Source: Pseudomonas neuropathica | GTDB taxonomy: Bacteria; Pseudomonadota; Gammaproteobacteria; Pseudomonadales; Pseudomonadaceae | Assembly (NCBI RefSeq): GCF_015461835.1 | Contig: NZ_JACOPX010000006.1 | Coordinates: 62,001-126,000 of the forward strand | Direction: 5' to 3' | Length of the DNA: 64,000 nucleotides | Shown: positions 25,356 to 34,949 of the stretch, piece by piece | Layout: each line of letters starts with the position of its first letter | Position numbering within the stretch: position 1 is the stretch's first letter | The notes under the pieces: model-generated | What the model was told of the DNA's origin: nothing | The model's input: only the letters and a program-made list of their open reading frames with translations | The model's database searches: none | Made by a program: the position numbers and the translations under genes

Positions 25356-27732
25356 AGGTAGCGCGGGCGTAGTAGTAGGCGCCGTTGGTGCCGATTGGCG
25401 AGAGCACGTCGTATGGCAGGTTACCGCCATAGTTGATCGCCGAACCGGAACGTTCCGGGTAGTTGTCGGTGAGGTTGTTGCCGCCCACGGCAATGTTGAA
25501 TTTCGGCGTGAATTTGTAGGCCACCTCGGCGTCCAGCTGCCACACAGCGCCGTAGGTTTGCTCCGGTTGCGAATCGCCGAAATCGAAGACACGGGTGGTC
25601 TCGCCCTGGCGCGTCAATCTTCCAAGCAGGCCCCAGTGTTCGCTGGCCCAGTTGGCGGAAAAGATGAAGCGATCCTTTGGCGCCGCGTCGGTCAGGGTGT
25701 TGGTTTCCTCGACACCAACGAGGGCGTCATTGCCAATGCCCAGCGCCGTCAGTTGCGACGGCGTGCCTTTGGTGCTGGTGACTTTGGTGTGGTTGTAGGT
25801 GTACGCGGTGGTCAGGCCCAGTTGCCCTTCGTAGAACGGCTGGTGGTAGTTGAGCACCAGTTCGGCGCCGTGGGTGCTGGTGTCGGCGGCGTTGGTGAAA
25901 AAGTTGACGTCGTGCACGCCAGCAACGCCGAAGTTGTCGTTGATGTAGTTTTCCAGGGCGTCGCTGCCAATGCGTTGTGACAGGGTGATGCGGTCTTTGA
26001 CGTCGATGCGGAATACATCCAGCGACGCGTCGAAGCGTTCGTTCAACTGAAAGGTCAGGCCGAGGCTGAAGTTCTTCGAGGTTTCCGGATCGAGCTTCTC
26101 GGCGCCGAGTGCGCGGGCGATCGGGTCGTTGACCGAGAGCACGCGGATGTCGGTCAGCGTGCCGCCATCGCCAAAGTTGCTGGTGGTGTTCTGGAAGCCA
26201 CTCTGGGCCAGCGACGGCGCGCGGAAGTTGTTCGAGACTGCACCGCGCAAGGCCCATTGTTCGGTGAGTTTGTAACGACCGCTGAGTTTGCCGGTGAGTT
26301 TGCTGCCGGCATCGTCGTAATGTTCCCAGCGCGTGGCGGCGTCGACGAAGAAGCGATCACTGAGATCGCCGGACAACTCGGCGTAGGTGCCGAACACGTT
26401 GCGATCCAGATCCGACTCTTCGCTAGGGCGTAGACCGTTGGCGCCATCGGCTCCGGAGCCGATGTAGGAGGCCTCGTCACCGGCGTAGGTCAGGTAGTTT
26501 TCGTAGCGGTATTCGCCGCCAACCGCGAGGACGAACGAGCGCTCGCCGAGACGCAGTTCGCGGCTGAAGTCGAGGTTGGTGGTGGTCTGGCGCAGCTCGT
26601 AATCGCCGGTATCGAACTTCGTCGGTGAGTCTTCGCCGAGGCTGACGTTGAGCGTGCGCCGGGTGGAGCCATCGAAGCGGTTGCGACCGTGGGTGACGCT
26701 GCTGTCGAAGTCCCACTCATCACCGATCAGGCCTTTGAAACCGGCGGTGGCGGAGACGTCGTTATTGTCGCCGAGCGATTGCGGCAAGTAGCCGTTGGGG
26801 TAGAACTGCGGCTGTTCATACGGGTAGCGATAGAACTCGGCGCCGGTGGTGTGCCGCTGGTTATAGGTGCCGAAGCTGTAGGCTTTGCCGCCGGCCAGCG
26901 GCAGTTCACTGTTGAACCAGAGGTTGACGTCACGCGCAACGCCGTCGCCCATCACATAGTTGCGCTGACCGGGGCTGTCGGCAAAACCGTCGAAACCGGC
27001 GCGGTTGGTCGGATTGCGATCCTTGTATTCGGTGCCGCCGCGGATAAACCCGCCCTCTTCGCCCAGGCGCGTGCCGATCTTCGCCGTGGTCACGCTGTTC
27101 TGGCCATCGGTGGTGGTCTTGTCGATGGCGTCCTGATGGGTGTGATAGGCGCCATAACTGGTGGACACCTCGCCACCCTCGGGCGCGTCGTCGAGGATGA
27201 TATTGATTACCCCGGCAATCGCGTCGGAACCGTACTGCGCGCCGGCACCGTCACGCAGCACTTCGATGCGTTTGATCGCGCTCAGCGGGATCGAGTTGAA
27301 ATCCACGGGTGCGGTACCGCGCCCGATCTTCGACGAGTCGTTGACCACCGCTGACGTATGGCGACGCTTGCCGTTGACCAGTACCAGCACCTGATCCGGG
27401 CTCATGCCACGCAGTTGCGCCGCGCGCACGTGGTCGGCGCCACCGGAGTTGGATTGGCGCGGCAGGCTGAAGGATGGCAATAACGTCTGCAACGCCGCGC
27501 CCAGTTCACCATCAGCGGCGCCGGCGGATTTCAGGTCTTCGGCGGTGAGCACGTCGACCGGTACCGGCGAATCCAGTACGGTACGTGAAGTACCCCGGGT
27601 GCCGGTGACCAACACCGTGCCGAGTCGGGATTCGCTGTCGGCGCTGACGGAAGTTTCTTCGGCGTTAGCGGGAAGTTGCCAAATAGCGGACACAACGGCA
27701 GCCGCCAGTAATGAACGGGAACGGTAATGCAT
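25345..27732 (-). CDS. TonB-dependent outer membrane receptor
   Basis: A 795-residue TonB-dependent receptor. A signal peptide of about 24 residues ends at PANA. The plug (about 40-175) shows GTVLVTGTRG (start of the plug), RGMSPDQVLVLVNGKRRH and KRIEVLRDGAGAQYGSDAI. The barrel ends in Phe (RATYGF). There is no N-terminal signalling extension, so it is not a FecA/FpvA-type regulator. The ligand is unknown; the overlapping APC permease suggests an amino-acid-derived or amine compound. AAGGAG lies about 7 nt before the ATG at 27732. Confidence 0.92.
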   Translation of the reverse strand: MHYRSRSLLAAAVVSAIWQLPANAEETSVSADSESRLGTVLVTGTRGTSRTVLDSPVPVDVLTAEDLKSAGAADGELGAALQTLLPSFSLPRQSNSGGADHVRAAQLRGMSPDQVLVLVNGKRRHTSAVVNDSSKIGRGTAPVDFNSIPLSAIKRIEVLRDGAGAQYGSDAIAGVINIILDDAPEGGEVSTSYGAYHTHQDAIDKTTTDGQNSVTTAKIGTRLGEEGGFIRGGTEYKDRNPTNRAGFDGFADSPGQRNYVMGDGVARDVNLWFNSELPLAGGKAYSFGTYNQRHTTGAEFYRYPYEQPQFYPNGYLPQSLGDNNDVSATAGFKGLIGDEWDFDSSVTHGRNRFDGSTRRTLNVSLGEDSPTKFDTGDYELRQTTTNLDFSRELRLGERSFVLAVGGEYRYENYLTYAGDEASYIGSGADGANGLRPSEESDLDRNVFGTYAELSGDLSDRFFVDAATRWEHYDDAGSKLTGKLSGRYKLTEQWALRGAVSNNFRAPSLAQSGFQNTTSNFGDGGTLTDIRVLSVNDPIARALGAEKLDPETSKNFSLGLTFQLNERFDASLDVFRIDVKDRITLSQRIGSDALENYINDNFGVAGVHDVNFFTNAADTSTHGAELVLNYHQPFYEGQLGLTTAYTYNHTKVTSTKGTPSQLTALGIGNDALVGVEETNTLTDAAPKDRFIFSANWASEHWGLLGRLTRQGETTRVFDFGDSQPEQTYGAVWQLDAEVAYKFTPKFNIAVGGNNLTDNYPERSGSAINYGGNLPYDVLSPIGTNGAYYYARATYGF

Positions 27733-28046
27733 ATAACAGCTCCTTGAATCGCAGTTAATACCCGGCCGTTACCGACAATAAAGTTCGGCAAGCAATGCGC
27801 GGCAATGTCTGCTGTAGTTTTGGATTTCTGAAAGGCAGTGAAGGCTTTTTTACGGTGAGTTGCAGTTTCCCCAGCTGAGACGTTTCCCCTTGAAAGCCGA
27901 TGCTAGACGAGCTTCCGTCGATCGCAAAAGAACCAATAACGCTTAGGTTAGATCGCTCTAAAGGAGTGTTCTTAGTTCAGCAGAAGTGTTGCTGAGCCAA
28001 CACCTTAATCAACTAACACTAATTTTTTATATTGAAATGCAATCCC
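27733..28046. other. Promoter-side intergenic region of the TonB receptor operon
   Basis: About 310 bp with lower GC than the flanks and no supported reading frame. It should hold the promoter of the minus-strand receptor-permease unit. I see no Fur box, riboswitch or clear operator. Confidence 0.4.
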
Positions 28047-28138
28047 CTGTAGGAGTGAGCCTGCTCGCGATAGCGGTACATCTGTCGACATCACCGTTGA
28101 ATTTAAAACCGCTATCGCGAGCAGGCTCACTCCTACAG
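28047..28138. repeat. REP pair
   Basis: Arms CTGTAGGAGTGAGCCTGCTC and its reverse complement, both continuing CGCGATAGCGG, around a 30-bp variable centre. It lies just beyond the 3' end of the molybdoenzyme gene at 28162. Confidence 0.92.
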
Positions 28139-28161
28139 TTTTGATCTGCATGAAACGCTAC

Positions 28162-28827
28162 TTAGTCGAACGCTTTTTCCAGCCAGGCATCCTCCGCAAT
28201 ATCCAGTTCATCACCACTGAATCGCTGTTCGGCAAACGGATCGGCGTGCAGATGAAAGCCGTTCTGCTCCCAGAACCCGGGTTGTTCCTGCTCGACGAAT
28301 TCAAGTCCGCGCAACCATTTCGCGCTCTTCCAGAAATACCGCCCCGCCACCACCAACCGTAGCGGCCAGCCATGTTGCGCGGTCAACGGCTGGCCGGCGT
28401 AATGGGTGGCCAGCAGAGTGTCAGGATGCAGCAGATCCTCAAGTCGCAAGTTGGTCTGGTAACCGGGGTCGGCATGAGCCATGACGAACGCTGATGTCGG
28501 CTGGATATCGAACGCCTGCAACAAATCCTGCAGATGCACCCCACTCCACTCGGTGTCGAACTTCGACCAGCGTGTCACGCAATGGATGTCGCAGCGCAGT
28601 TGTCGTTGCGGCAGTGCCTGCAGCTCGGCGTAACGTAATTCGATGGGCTGTACGAGCGTGCCGAACAGGCGCAGCGACCAGTTGGCGAGGTCGTAATCCG
28701 GTATTTCGCCTTCGTGGAGAATTGGGAATCGCTCCGTCAGCACCTGGCCTGGGGGCAGTCGTTTACCGAGCGCCGGATCGGTTTTTGGAGAACGGCTTTT
28801 GCGTAAGCGGTCAGCTTTGTTGTGCAT
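28162..28827 (-). CDS. Sulfite oxidase-like molybdopterin-dependent oxidoreductase
   Basis: A 221-residue protein of the sulfite oxidase/MsrP (YedY) molybdenum cofactor fold. The cofactor-ligating Cys is in CDIHCVTRWSKFDTEWSGV, and the region AHYAGQPLTAQHGWPLRLVV is the typical G-x-P-L-x-x-x-H-G-x-P-x-R block. No twin-Arg signal peptide is visible, so it is predicted cytoplasmic, and no heme or membrane partner lies next to it. Sulfite, an S-oxide or another oxyanion are possible substrates. It stands alone, flanked by REP pairs, downstream of the two-importer operon. Confidence 0.87.
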   Translation of the reverse strand: MHNKADRLRKSRSPKTDPALGKRLPPGQVLTERFPILHEGEIPDYDLANWSLRLFGTLVQPIELRYAELQALPQRQLRCDIHCVTRWSKFDTEWSGVHLQDLLQAFDIQPTSAFVMAHADPGYQTNLRLEDLLHPDTLLATHYAGQPLTAQHGWPLRLVVAGRYFWKSAKWLRGLEFVEQEQPGFWEQNGFHLHADPFAEQRFSGDELDIAEDAWLEKAFD

Positions 28828-28871
28828 GTAAGCTCCAGAACTCCCTCAGTTTCCGCAACTACGCGTTAACC

Positions 28872-28963
28872 CTGTGGGAGCGAGCTTGCTCGCGAATGCG
28901 GTGGGTCAGTCAACAGAGTTATCGACTGATCGGGCCTCTTCGCGAGCAAGCTCGCTCCCACAC
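28872..28963. repeat. REP pair (GTGGGAGCGAGCTTGCTCGCG type)
   Basis: Arms CTGTGGGAGCGAGCTTGCTC and GAGCAAGCTCGCTCCCACA around a variable centre. This is the second REP sequence subtype of the window, shared with the copy at 50237. Confidence 0.92.
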
Positions 28964-28985
28964 GGGCGATGTCGTGGCAAACGTT

Positions 28986-30041
28986 CTAGTTGGCCACTGG
29001 AATCCACGACGCCCGTGCAACATTCGCGGTATCACCAAAACTCGGTAGCTTCTGCGCCAGATCACGCACGTTTTTCACATCCAGATCCAGCAACTGCTGA
29101 CGGGTAATCAGCGTCGGCGGCACCAGCACCTGATGCCCCGGATTTTCCCCGGCAATCAACATCGCCAGACTGCGCACACTGATTGCCCCGGCCACTTGCG
29201 GATTGACCGCCGCCGTCGCCGCCCAGGCGCTGTCCGGCTCTTTCATGATCTGAATATCGGCGGTGGAAATATCGGCGCTGTAGATCTTCACCTTACTCGC
29301 GAGCCCCGCTTCGTCGACGGCGATTTTTGCGCCTTTGGCGAACTCATCGAACGGTGCAAAGATCACGCTGATGCCTGGATTGGCTCGAAGCACGGCGCTG
29401 GCCTGATCCGCCACGGAGTTGGCAATCGGCGGATTCAGTGTGCCAAAGCGTGCCTTCTCGACGATTCCCGGATTGGCTTTCTTGACCTGACTCCAGATCT
29501 CATCGCGGCGTTCCATCGGCGTAAAACCACTGATGTACACATAGCCGGCATCGAACTTCGTGCCGTTGTCCTTGACGGCTTGATCGAGGGCCAGACGCGC
29601 CAGCGCATGGTGATCCTGCTCGACCTGGGTCACTTGCGGGGTGTTCAGATCGACATCGAAGGCGACGACCTTGATGCCTTTGGCGATCGCCCGATCGATC
29701 GGTGCTTTCAGGGTTTCGGCCAAACCGAGTTGGACGATGATGCCGTCGACGCCGAGATCGACCGCCTGATCGATCATCTCGCCCTGACTCGCCGCTTGCT
29801 GCCGGGCATCGAATACCCGCAGGTTGGCACCCAGTGCTTCGGTCTGTTTTTCGACGCCGCGCAAATACGCCTCGGGGAAGTCCCCGGAGAACAAATACCC
29901 CACCAGCGCGATCTGTACCTGACCTTTGTCGAACGGTGCGGGTGCGCCGGGCAAGGCTTTGGCCTGAGCGCTCAGTGCCATCGCCGAAAGCAACGCGCCG
30001 GCGAGGCAATGACGGGCGAACTGTGTGATTGAACCGTGCAT
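28986..30041 (-). CDS. Ribose-type ABC transporter periplasmic binding protein
   Basis: A 351-residue periplasmic binding protein of the Peripla_BP_4 (ribose/autoinducer-2-like) class. Signal peptide of about 27 residues ends at AQAK. The mature sequence has VQIALVGYLFSGDFPEAYLRG, GVDGIIVQLG and KVVAFDVDLN, matching the class, but the ligand may not be a sugar. ATG 30041 has AAGGAAG 5-6 nt upstream; the reading frame extends further upstream only through the permease gene. It is the last gene of a seven-gene operon, 23 bp after the permease. It carries the substrate for the ATPase/permease pair upstream. Confidence 0.88.
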   Translation of the reverse strand: MHGSITQFARHCLAGALLSAMALSAQAKALPGAPAPFDKGQVQIALVGYLFSGDFPEAYLRGVEKQTEALGANLRVFDARQQAASQGEMIDQAVDLGVDGIIVQLGLAETLKAPIDRAIAKGIKVVAFDVDLNTPQVTQVEQDHHALARLALDQAVKDNGTKFDAGYVYISGFTPMERRDEIWSQVKKANPGIVEKARFGTLNPPIANSVADQASAVLRANPGISVIFAPFDEFAKGAKIAVDEAGLASKVKIYSADISTADIQIMKEPDSAWAATAAVNPQVAGAISVRSLAMLIAGENPGHQVLVPPTLITRQQLLDLDVKNVRDLAQKLPSFGDTANVARASWIPVAN

Positions 30042-30064
30042 GCAACTTCCTTGAATAAAGCGGC

Positions 30065-31090
30065 TCAACGCGCCCGATGCGCGAGGCCGAAGGTGAACAT
30101 CAGGGCCAGCACCAGCACCAGTCCCTTGACGAAATCCTGTGCGTAGTACGGCGCGTTGAGCATGGTCAGGCCATTGAGCAGCGCCGCCACCAGCAGCGCA
30201 CCGACCAGGGTGCCAAAGGCGTTGGGCTTCTTCGCGCCGAGTACAGCAAAACCGATCAGCGCTGCGCCGAGGGCATCCAGCACCAGACCGTTGCCCGAAC
30301 TGACGTCGCCGCGACCCAGGCGCGCTGCCAGCAACAATCCGCCGAGCGATGCGAGCAACGCCGAGAGCACGTAAGCCAATAACTTGAAGCGCTGCACCGG
30401 TGCACCGGCCAGTCGTGCGGCTTGCTCGTTGCCGCCGATGGCATAGAACAAACGACCAATGCGCGTACGTTCGAGAAACAGCCACACCGCCACCGCAACC
30501 ACCGCCGTGATCAACACCGGAATCGGCACCACCTCCCACAACCGCCCACGCCCCAGCGCAAGAAATGCGGGACTGAACGTACCTTCAGTTTCCTCACCGC
30601 TGGGCAAGGTCATGCCCACCGCAATCGAGCGTCCGCCCGTGGGAATAAGTTGCACGCCGATGACCAGAAACATGCTGCCCAGCGTCGCGAGAATGTCCGG
30701 CACCCGCAGTTTGACGATCAGCCAACCGTTAAGCAGGCCGACCAGCGCACCGCCCGCCAGACTGATCAACACCGCCGGCAACGCGCCCCAGCCGAGCACG
30801 ACCATCACGTAACTGGCGATCATCAGGCTCATCGCCGCCACCGCGCCAATCGACAGATCGAGACCGCCGACCGCCATGGTCAGCGTCACGCCCAGCGCCA
30901 GCAGCGCGACAATCGACACCGATTGCAGGATGCTGAACAGGTTGCCGACGCGCAGAAATGCCGGCTCGGCCACACTGAAAAACACCACGATCAGCGCCAG
31001 CAACCACAACAGGCCGTAGCGGATCAACCCGTGCAACAGACGTTCGGCACGTGCCGGCTCGGTCGATAACAGTGAACTTGATTCAGGCAC
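30065..31090 (-). CDS. Ribose-type ABC transporter permease (RbsC-like)
   Basis: A 341-residue permease of the BPD_transp_2 (RbsC/XylH) family with about 9-10 helices. LALGVTLTMAVGGLDLSIGA is the conserved G-x-D-L-S-V-G block of sugar-class permeases, and the C-terminal half has the N-A-F-G-T-L-V-G-A-L block. The start overlaps the 3' end of the ATPase gene by 8 bp. Works with the dual-domain ATPase and the binding protein on either side. Confidence 0.9.
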   Translation of the reverse strand: MPESSSLLSTEPARAERLLHGLIRYGLLWLLALIVVFFSVAEPAFLRVGNLFSILQSVSIVALLALGVTLTMAVGGLDLSIGAVAAMSLMIASYVMVVLGWGALPAVLISLAGGALVGLLNGWLIVKLRVPDILATLGSMFLVIGVQLIPTGGRSIAVGMTLPSGEETEGTFSPAFLALGRGRLWEVVPIPVLITAVVAVAVWLFLERTRIGRLFYAIGGNEQAARLAGAPVQRFKLLAYVLSALLASLGGLLLAARLGRGDVSSGNGLVLDALGAALIGFAVLGAKKPNAFGTLVGALLVAALLNGLTMLNAPYYAQDFVKGLVLVLALMFTFGLAHRAR

Positions 31091-32639
31091 TCGCTCTGCT
31101 CCTTGGCGTGGCTTGAGGGGAATGTTCGGTCACGTCGCTGCCGGCCAGTGCGGCAACCAGATCAGCACGATTGAGGCCGGCACGCGGGTACTCGGCGACC
31201 ACGGCGTGATCGCGCACCAGCAGAATGCGGTCGGCAATTTCCAGGGCTTCATCGACGTCGGCGCAAATCACTAAAGTCGCGCGCCCCTCGGCGCTGTCGC
31301 GCAGCAGTTGGCCGATGTCGCGGCGGGCGCGCACGTCGACGCCTTGAAAGGGTTCATCAAGGATCAATACCCGCCCTTCGCCGAGCAGCCAGCGGCCGAG
31401 CACGACCTTCTGTTGATTGCCGCCTGACAGTGCGCTCATCGGCACATCGATACCGGCAGTCTTGATCCCCAGCGCCGCCACTTGTGCCTCGACCGCTGCC
31501 GCTTCGGCGCGGTTACGGATGAAACCGCCGCGGGTAAAGCGCTCGATAAACGGCAAAGTCAGGGTGCGACGCAAAGTGAAATCGGGTACCAGCGATCGAC
31601 TGGCGCGATCTTCGGCCGCGAAGAAAACCCCGCTTTGGATGGCCTGGCGCGGTGAGTCCGCACGCCAGTCAGTACCATCCAGTTGCACGCGGCCCGAGGT
31701 CGCTTTACGCAGGCCGAACAGCACCTCGGCGATTTCACTTTTACCGGCACCCAACAGCCCGGTCAGCACCACCACTTCACTCTCGTGCAGGCTCAGATCG
31801 AACGCGGCGGAGCGCGGCAGAATTTGCATGGCGTTGAGTTTCAACACTTCGCGCCCGGCCACGCGTGGCAGGTAAACATGCTCGGCCAGCGCCTGCCCGA
31901 GCATGGCGCTCACCGCGTCGGGTAATTGCCGTGCCGTGAACTCGCCCGCGAACTGGCCATCGCGCAGAACGACGGCGCGATCCGCCACGCGCTGCAGGTC
32001 GGAGAGTCGATGGGAGATGTACAGAATCGCCACGCCGCGAGTGCGCAAGGTGTCGATCAAACCAAACAAGCGCTGCGCTTCGGCATCGGAAAGTGCTGCT
32101 GTCGGCTCATCCAGAATCAGCAGGCGCGGCTGCAACGCCAAGGCTCGAGCGAGCACCACCAATTGCCGTTCGGCCTGACCGAGATGCTCGATCGGTTGCT
32201 CCAGCGGCAAGGTCAAACCCAGCCCGGCGGCAATGCTTGCGGCACGCTCCAGCAGGTGTTTGCGATTGAGCCAGAAGTCCGCGTCCGGCTTGCACAGTTC
32301 ATCGAGCAGGAGGTTTTCCGCGACACTCAAACCCGGTGCGATGCCCTCGTTGATCTGTTGATGCACCGCGACAATACCGAAGCGCCGCGCCGACAGCGGC
32401 GAACTGAAATGCCGTGGCGCGCCCTCCAGCCAGATCTCGCCAGCGTCGGCAGTCTGGCTGCCCGCGAGGATCTTCACCAGAGTCGACTTGCCCGCGCCAT
32501 TGGCACCGAGCAGCGCCACCACTTCGGCGGGATAGATGTCCAGGCTGACGGCGTCCAGCGCCCGACTCGCACCAAACATTTTACTCAAGTCACGCACACG
32601 AATCAGTGGCTCGCGAACTACAGCGACCGGCACACTCAT
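31083..32639 (-). CDS. Ribose-type ABC transporter ATPase, two ABC domains (RbsA-like)
   Basis: A 518-residue fused ATPase. Domain 1 has Walker A GANGAGKST, signature LGQAERQLVVLARAL and Walker B LLILDEPTAAL. Domain 2 has the degenerate Walker A GLLGAGKSE usual in RbsA-type proteins, signature LSGGNQQKVVLGRWL and Walker B VLILDEPFQGVD. Powers the sugar-class importer encoded with it. It begins 8 bp after the MetI-type permease gene, showing that both importers share one transcript. Confidence 0.92.
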   Translation of the reverse strand: MSVPVAVVREPLIRVRDLSKMFGASRALDAVSLDIYPAEVVALLGANGAGKSTLVKILAGSQTADAGEIWLEGAPRHFSSPLSARRFGIVAVHQQINEGIAPGLSVAENLLLDELCKPDADFWLNRKHLLERAASIAAGLGLTLPLEQPIEHLGQAERQLVVLARALALQPRLLILDEPTAALSDAEAQRLFGLIDTLRTRGVAILYISHRLSDLQRVADRAVVLRDGQFAGEFTARQLPDAVSAMLGQALAEHVYLPRVAGREVLKLNAMQILPRSAAFDLSLHESEVVVLTGLLGAGKSEIAEVLFGLRKATSGRVQLDGTDWRADSPRQAIQSGVFFAAEDRASRSLVPDFTLRRTLTLPFIERFTRGGFIRNRAEAAAVEAQVAALGIKTAGIDVPMSALSGGNQQKVVLGRWLLGEGRVLILDEPFQGVDVRARRDIGQLLRDSAEGRATLVICADVDEALEIADRILLVRDHAVVAEYPRAGLNRADLVAALAGSDVTEHSPQATPRSRASA

Positions 32640-32647
32640 ACAAATCC

Positions 32648-33319
32648 TTAGCGGCGATGCGCCAGCGAACGAACCAATCGATCACCCAGGCTTTGCACGC
32701 CCTGAACGAGGATCACCAACACCACCACCGTGGCAACCATCACTTCATTGTTGAACCGCTGATAGCCGTAACGGATCGCCAGATCACCGAGCCCGCCACC
32801 GCCGATCACCCCGGCCATCGAGGAGAAACCGATCAGCATCACCAGCGTCAAGGTGATCCCAGCCAGCAACGCCGGCAGCGCTTCGGGCAACAGCACTTTG
32901 AAGATCACATGACCGATGTCGCCGCCCATGGCGAGGATCGCTTCGATGCGACCCTTGTCGACTTCGTCCAGAGCGTTTTCGACGATGCGCGCGAAGAATG
33001 GAAACGCACCGATGGTGATCGGCACCACGGCAGCGGTGCTGCCCAGCGTTGTGCCGACCATTAGCCGCGTCAGCGGGATCAGGGCAATCAGCATCACCAC
33101 GAATGGCAGTGAACGGCCGAGGTTGACCACGCCACCCAGCACGGCATTCAGGCGTGGCATCGGCAACAGTCCGTCGCGACGACTGATAAACAGCAACACG
33201 CCTAACGGCAAGCCGATCAGCAGCGTGAACAGCCCCGCGAGCAGGACCATGTACAGGGTTTCACCGGTGGCGTTGAACACCAGTTGCAGGATTTCATCCC
33301 AATTGACCGTGCGGTTCAT
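32648..33319 (-). CDS. MetI-type ABC transporter permease
   Basis: A 223-residue inner-membrane permease with about five helices and the EAA-loop [20 protein letters not shown] that contacts the ATPase. Size and the closing [14 protein letters not shown] block match MetI-type (methionine/organosulfur) permeases. It overlaps the ATPase gene by 4 bp (ATGA). Substrate specificity is set by the MetQ-like protein; D/L-methionine or a related sulfur compound is a guess. Confidence 0.9.
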   Translation of the reverse strand: MNRTVNWDEILQLVFNATGETLYMVLLAGLFTLLIGLPLGVLLFISRRDGLLPMPRLNAVLGGVVNLGRSLPFVVMLIALIPLTRLMVGTTLGSTAAVVPITIGAFPFFARIVENALDEVDKGRIEAILAMGGDIGHVIFKVLLPEALPALLAGITLTLVMLIGFSSMAGVIGGGGLGDLAIRYGYQRFNNEVMVATVVVLVILVQGVQSLGDRLVRSLAHRR

Positions 33320-34116
33320 GAGTGCGCAGCCCGTACGCCGTATTGTTTGAGAAAACTCAGGCCTGGCTCAGCGTGGCCCAGCGGCAAGCCGCAGGTCGGC
33401 CGCAGCGAAGCACCGAGTTGCGATTGCGCATCGGCCAGCAGACGTGGCACCGGCCCGGCTTCGACCAGGCGTCCGTTGGCCATGAACGCAGCGTGATCGC
33501 AGATCGACTTGACCACGTCCAGTTCATGGGTGATCAATACGATGGTCACGCCCAATTGCCGATTGATATCGCCCAGCAATTGCAGGATCGATTCGGTGGT
33601 TTCCAGGTCGAGCGCACTGGTGGCCTCGTCCGAAAGCAGGTATGCGGGCTCTGCGGCGAGGGCGCGGGCAATGCCGACGCGCTGTTTCTGCCCGCCGGAC
33701 AATTGCGAGGGAAAGGCCTGTGCCTTGTCACTCAAGCCAACCAGTTCCAGCAGTTCGCGCACCCGCACATGGCGCCACGGCTTGCCGACATTGGCGATTT
33801 CCAGCGGCACCGCGATGTTGTCGAACACAGTGCGCGAATGCAGCAAATTGAAGCCCTGGAAGATCATGCCGATGCGCTGACGCTGGCGGCGCAGGTCGCT
33901 GACCGACAGCGTCGTCAGGTCGACGCCATCGAGCAGAATGCGTCCGCTGTCCGGCCGTTCGAGCAGGTTGAGGCAACGCAGCAGCGTCGACTTGCCCGCC
34001 CCGCTACGCCCGAGAATCCCGTAGACCGCACCGTCGGGAATGCTCAGCGAGACCTGATCGAGTGCCGGTTGCGCGGCCGAAGGATAAGTCTTGCTCAACT
34101 GCTCGACGGCGATCAT
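33316..34116 (-). CDS. MetN-type ABC transporter ATPase lacking the C-terminal regulatory domain
   Basis: A 266-residue ATPase with Walker [10 protein letters not shown], signature [15 protein letters not shown], Walker [14 protein letters not shown] and H-loop LITHELDVV. These match MetN. E. coli MetN is about 343 residues and has a C-terminal ligand-binding domain that inhibits transport when methionine is plentiful; this protein stops after the nucleotide-binding domain, so it should lack that feedback. It overlaps both neighbours by 4 bp. Confidence 0.9.
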   Translation of the reverse strand: MIAVEQLSKTYPSAAQPALDQVSLSIPDGAVYGILGRSGAGKSTLLRCLNLLERPDSGRILLDGVDLTTLSVSDLRRQRQRIGMIFQGFNLLHSRTVFDNIAVPLEIANVGKPWRHVRVRELLELVGLSDKAQAFPSQLSGGQKQRVGIARALAAEPAYLLSDEATSALDLETTESILQLLGDINRQLGVTIVLITHELDVVKSICDHAAFMANGRLVEAGPVPRLLADAQSQLGASLRPTCGLPLGHAEPGLSFLKQYGVRAAHS

Positions 34117-34922
34117 GGCTTGCCGCCCGCCACCGGAATCACCGAGCCGGCGAAGTTGTCGGTGATGTATTTGGCGACCTCTGGCGACGTCAGGTCCTTG
34201 GCCAATTGCGCGATACGCGGGTCGTGTTCGAGCTTGGGCGTGGTCACCAGAATGTTGGCGTAGGGATTGTGTTCAGCCTTCTCCAGGCCCAAGGCATCCT
34301 TGGCCGGCACCAGGCCTGCGTCAAGCGCGTAGTTGCCGTTGATCACGGCCAGATCGACGTCGTCCAGCGAGCGCGGAATCTGCGGCGATTCGATCTCGAG
34401 AATCTTCAGTTGTTTCGGGTTTTCGGCGATGTCCTTGGGTGTTGCCTGGTCCGCCGCCGGGTCGTTGAAGCCGGATTTGAGTTTGATCAGGCCGTTGTCC
34501 TGCAACAGGTACAGCGCGCGGCTCAGGTTGGTGACGTTGTTGGGCACGGCGACGGTGCCTTTTACCGGCACGTCGGCGAAGCTTTTGTGCCGGTGCGAGT
34601 AAATGCCCAAGGGTTCGATATGCACCGTGGCCGCCACCGCCAGTTTCTCGCCGAGGGCCTTTTCCTGGGATTTCAGGTACGGCAGGTGCTGGAAGTAATT
34701 GGCGTCGACGTCACCGTGCACCAACAGCTCGTTGGAGTTCACCCCGTTGGGGATCTCGATGACTTTGAGGTTCAGCTGCGGATCGATCTTCTGGATGTAC
34801 GCCAGAATCTGCGCGTGGGGCACCGGGTCGGCAGCCACGCGCAGCGGCTCCAGCGCCTGCACACCGAACGACGTCACCAGCGCGCCGAGCACGGCCAGGG
34901 TCAAACCTGCTTTCTTGATCAT
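34113..34922 (-). CDS. MetQ/NlpA-family periplasmic binding protein
   Basis: A 269-residue binding protein of the NlpA/MetQ family. The signal peptide (about 1-23, ending VQA) lacks a lipobox Cys, unlike MetQ of E. coli, so it is probably a soluble periplasmic protein. Family blocks: [38 protein letters not shown] and [14 protein letters not shown]. Ligand likely methionine-like or another small sulfur compound. It lies 28 bp after the oxygenase gene and overlaps metN by 4 bp (ATGA). Confidence 0.9.
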   Translation of the reverse strand: MIKKAGLTLAVLGALVTSFGVQALEPLRVAADPVPHAQILAYIQKIDPQLNLKVIEIPNGVNSNELLVHGDVDANYFQHLPYLKSQEKALGEKLAVAATVHIEPLGIYSHRHKSFADVPVKGTVAVPNNVTNLSRALYLLQDNGLIKLKSGFNDPAADQATPKDIAENPKQLKILEIESPQIPRSLDDVDLAVINGNYALDAGLVPAKDALGLEKAEHNPYANILVTTPKLEHDPRIAQLAKDLTSPEVAKYITDNFAGSVIPVAGGKP

Positions 34923-34949
34923 GTGCGGAGTCCTTGAGCGATGGTTGAG

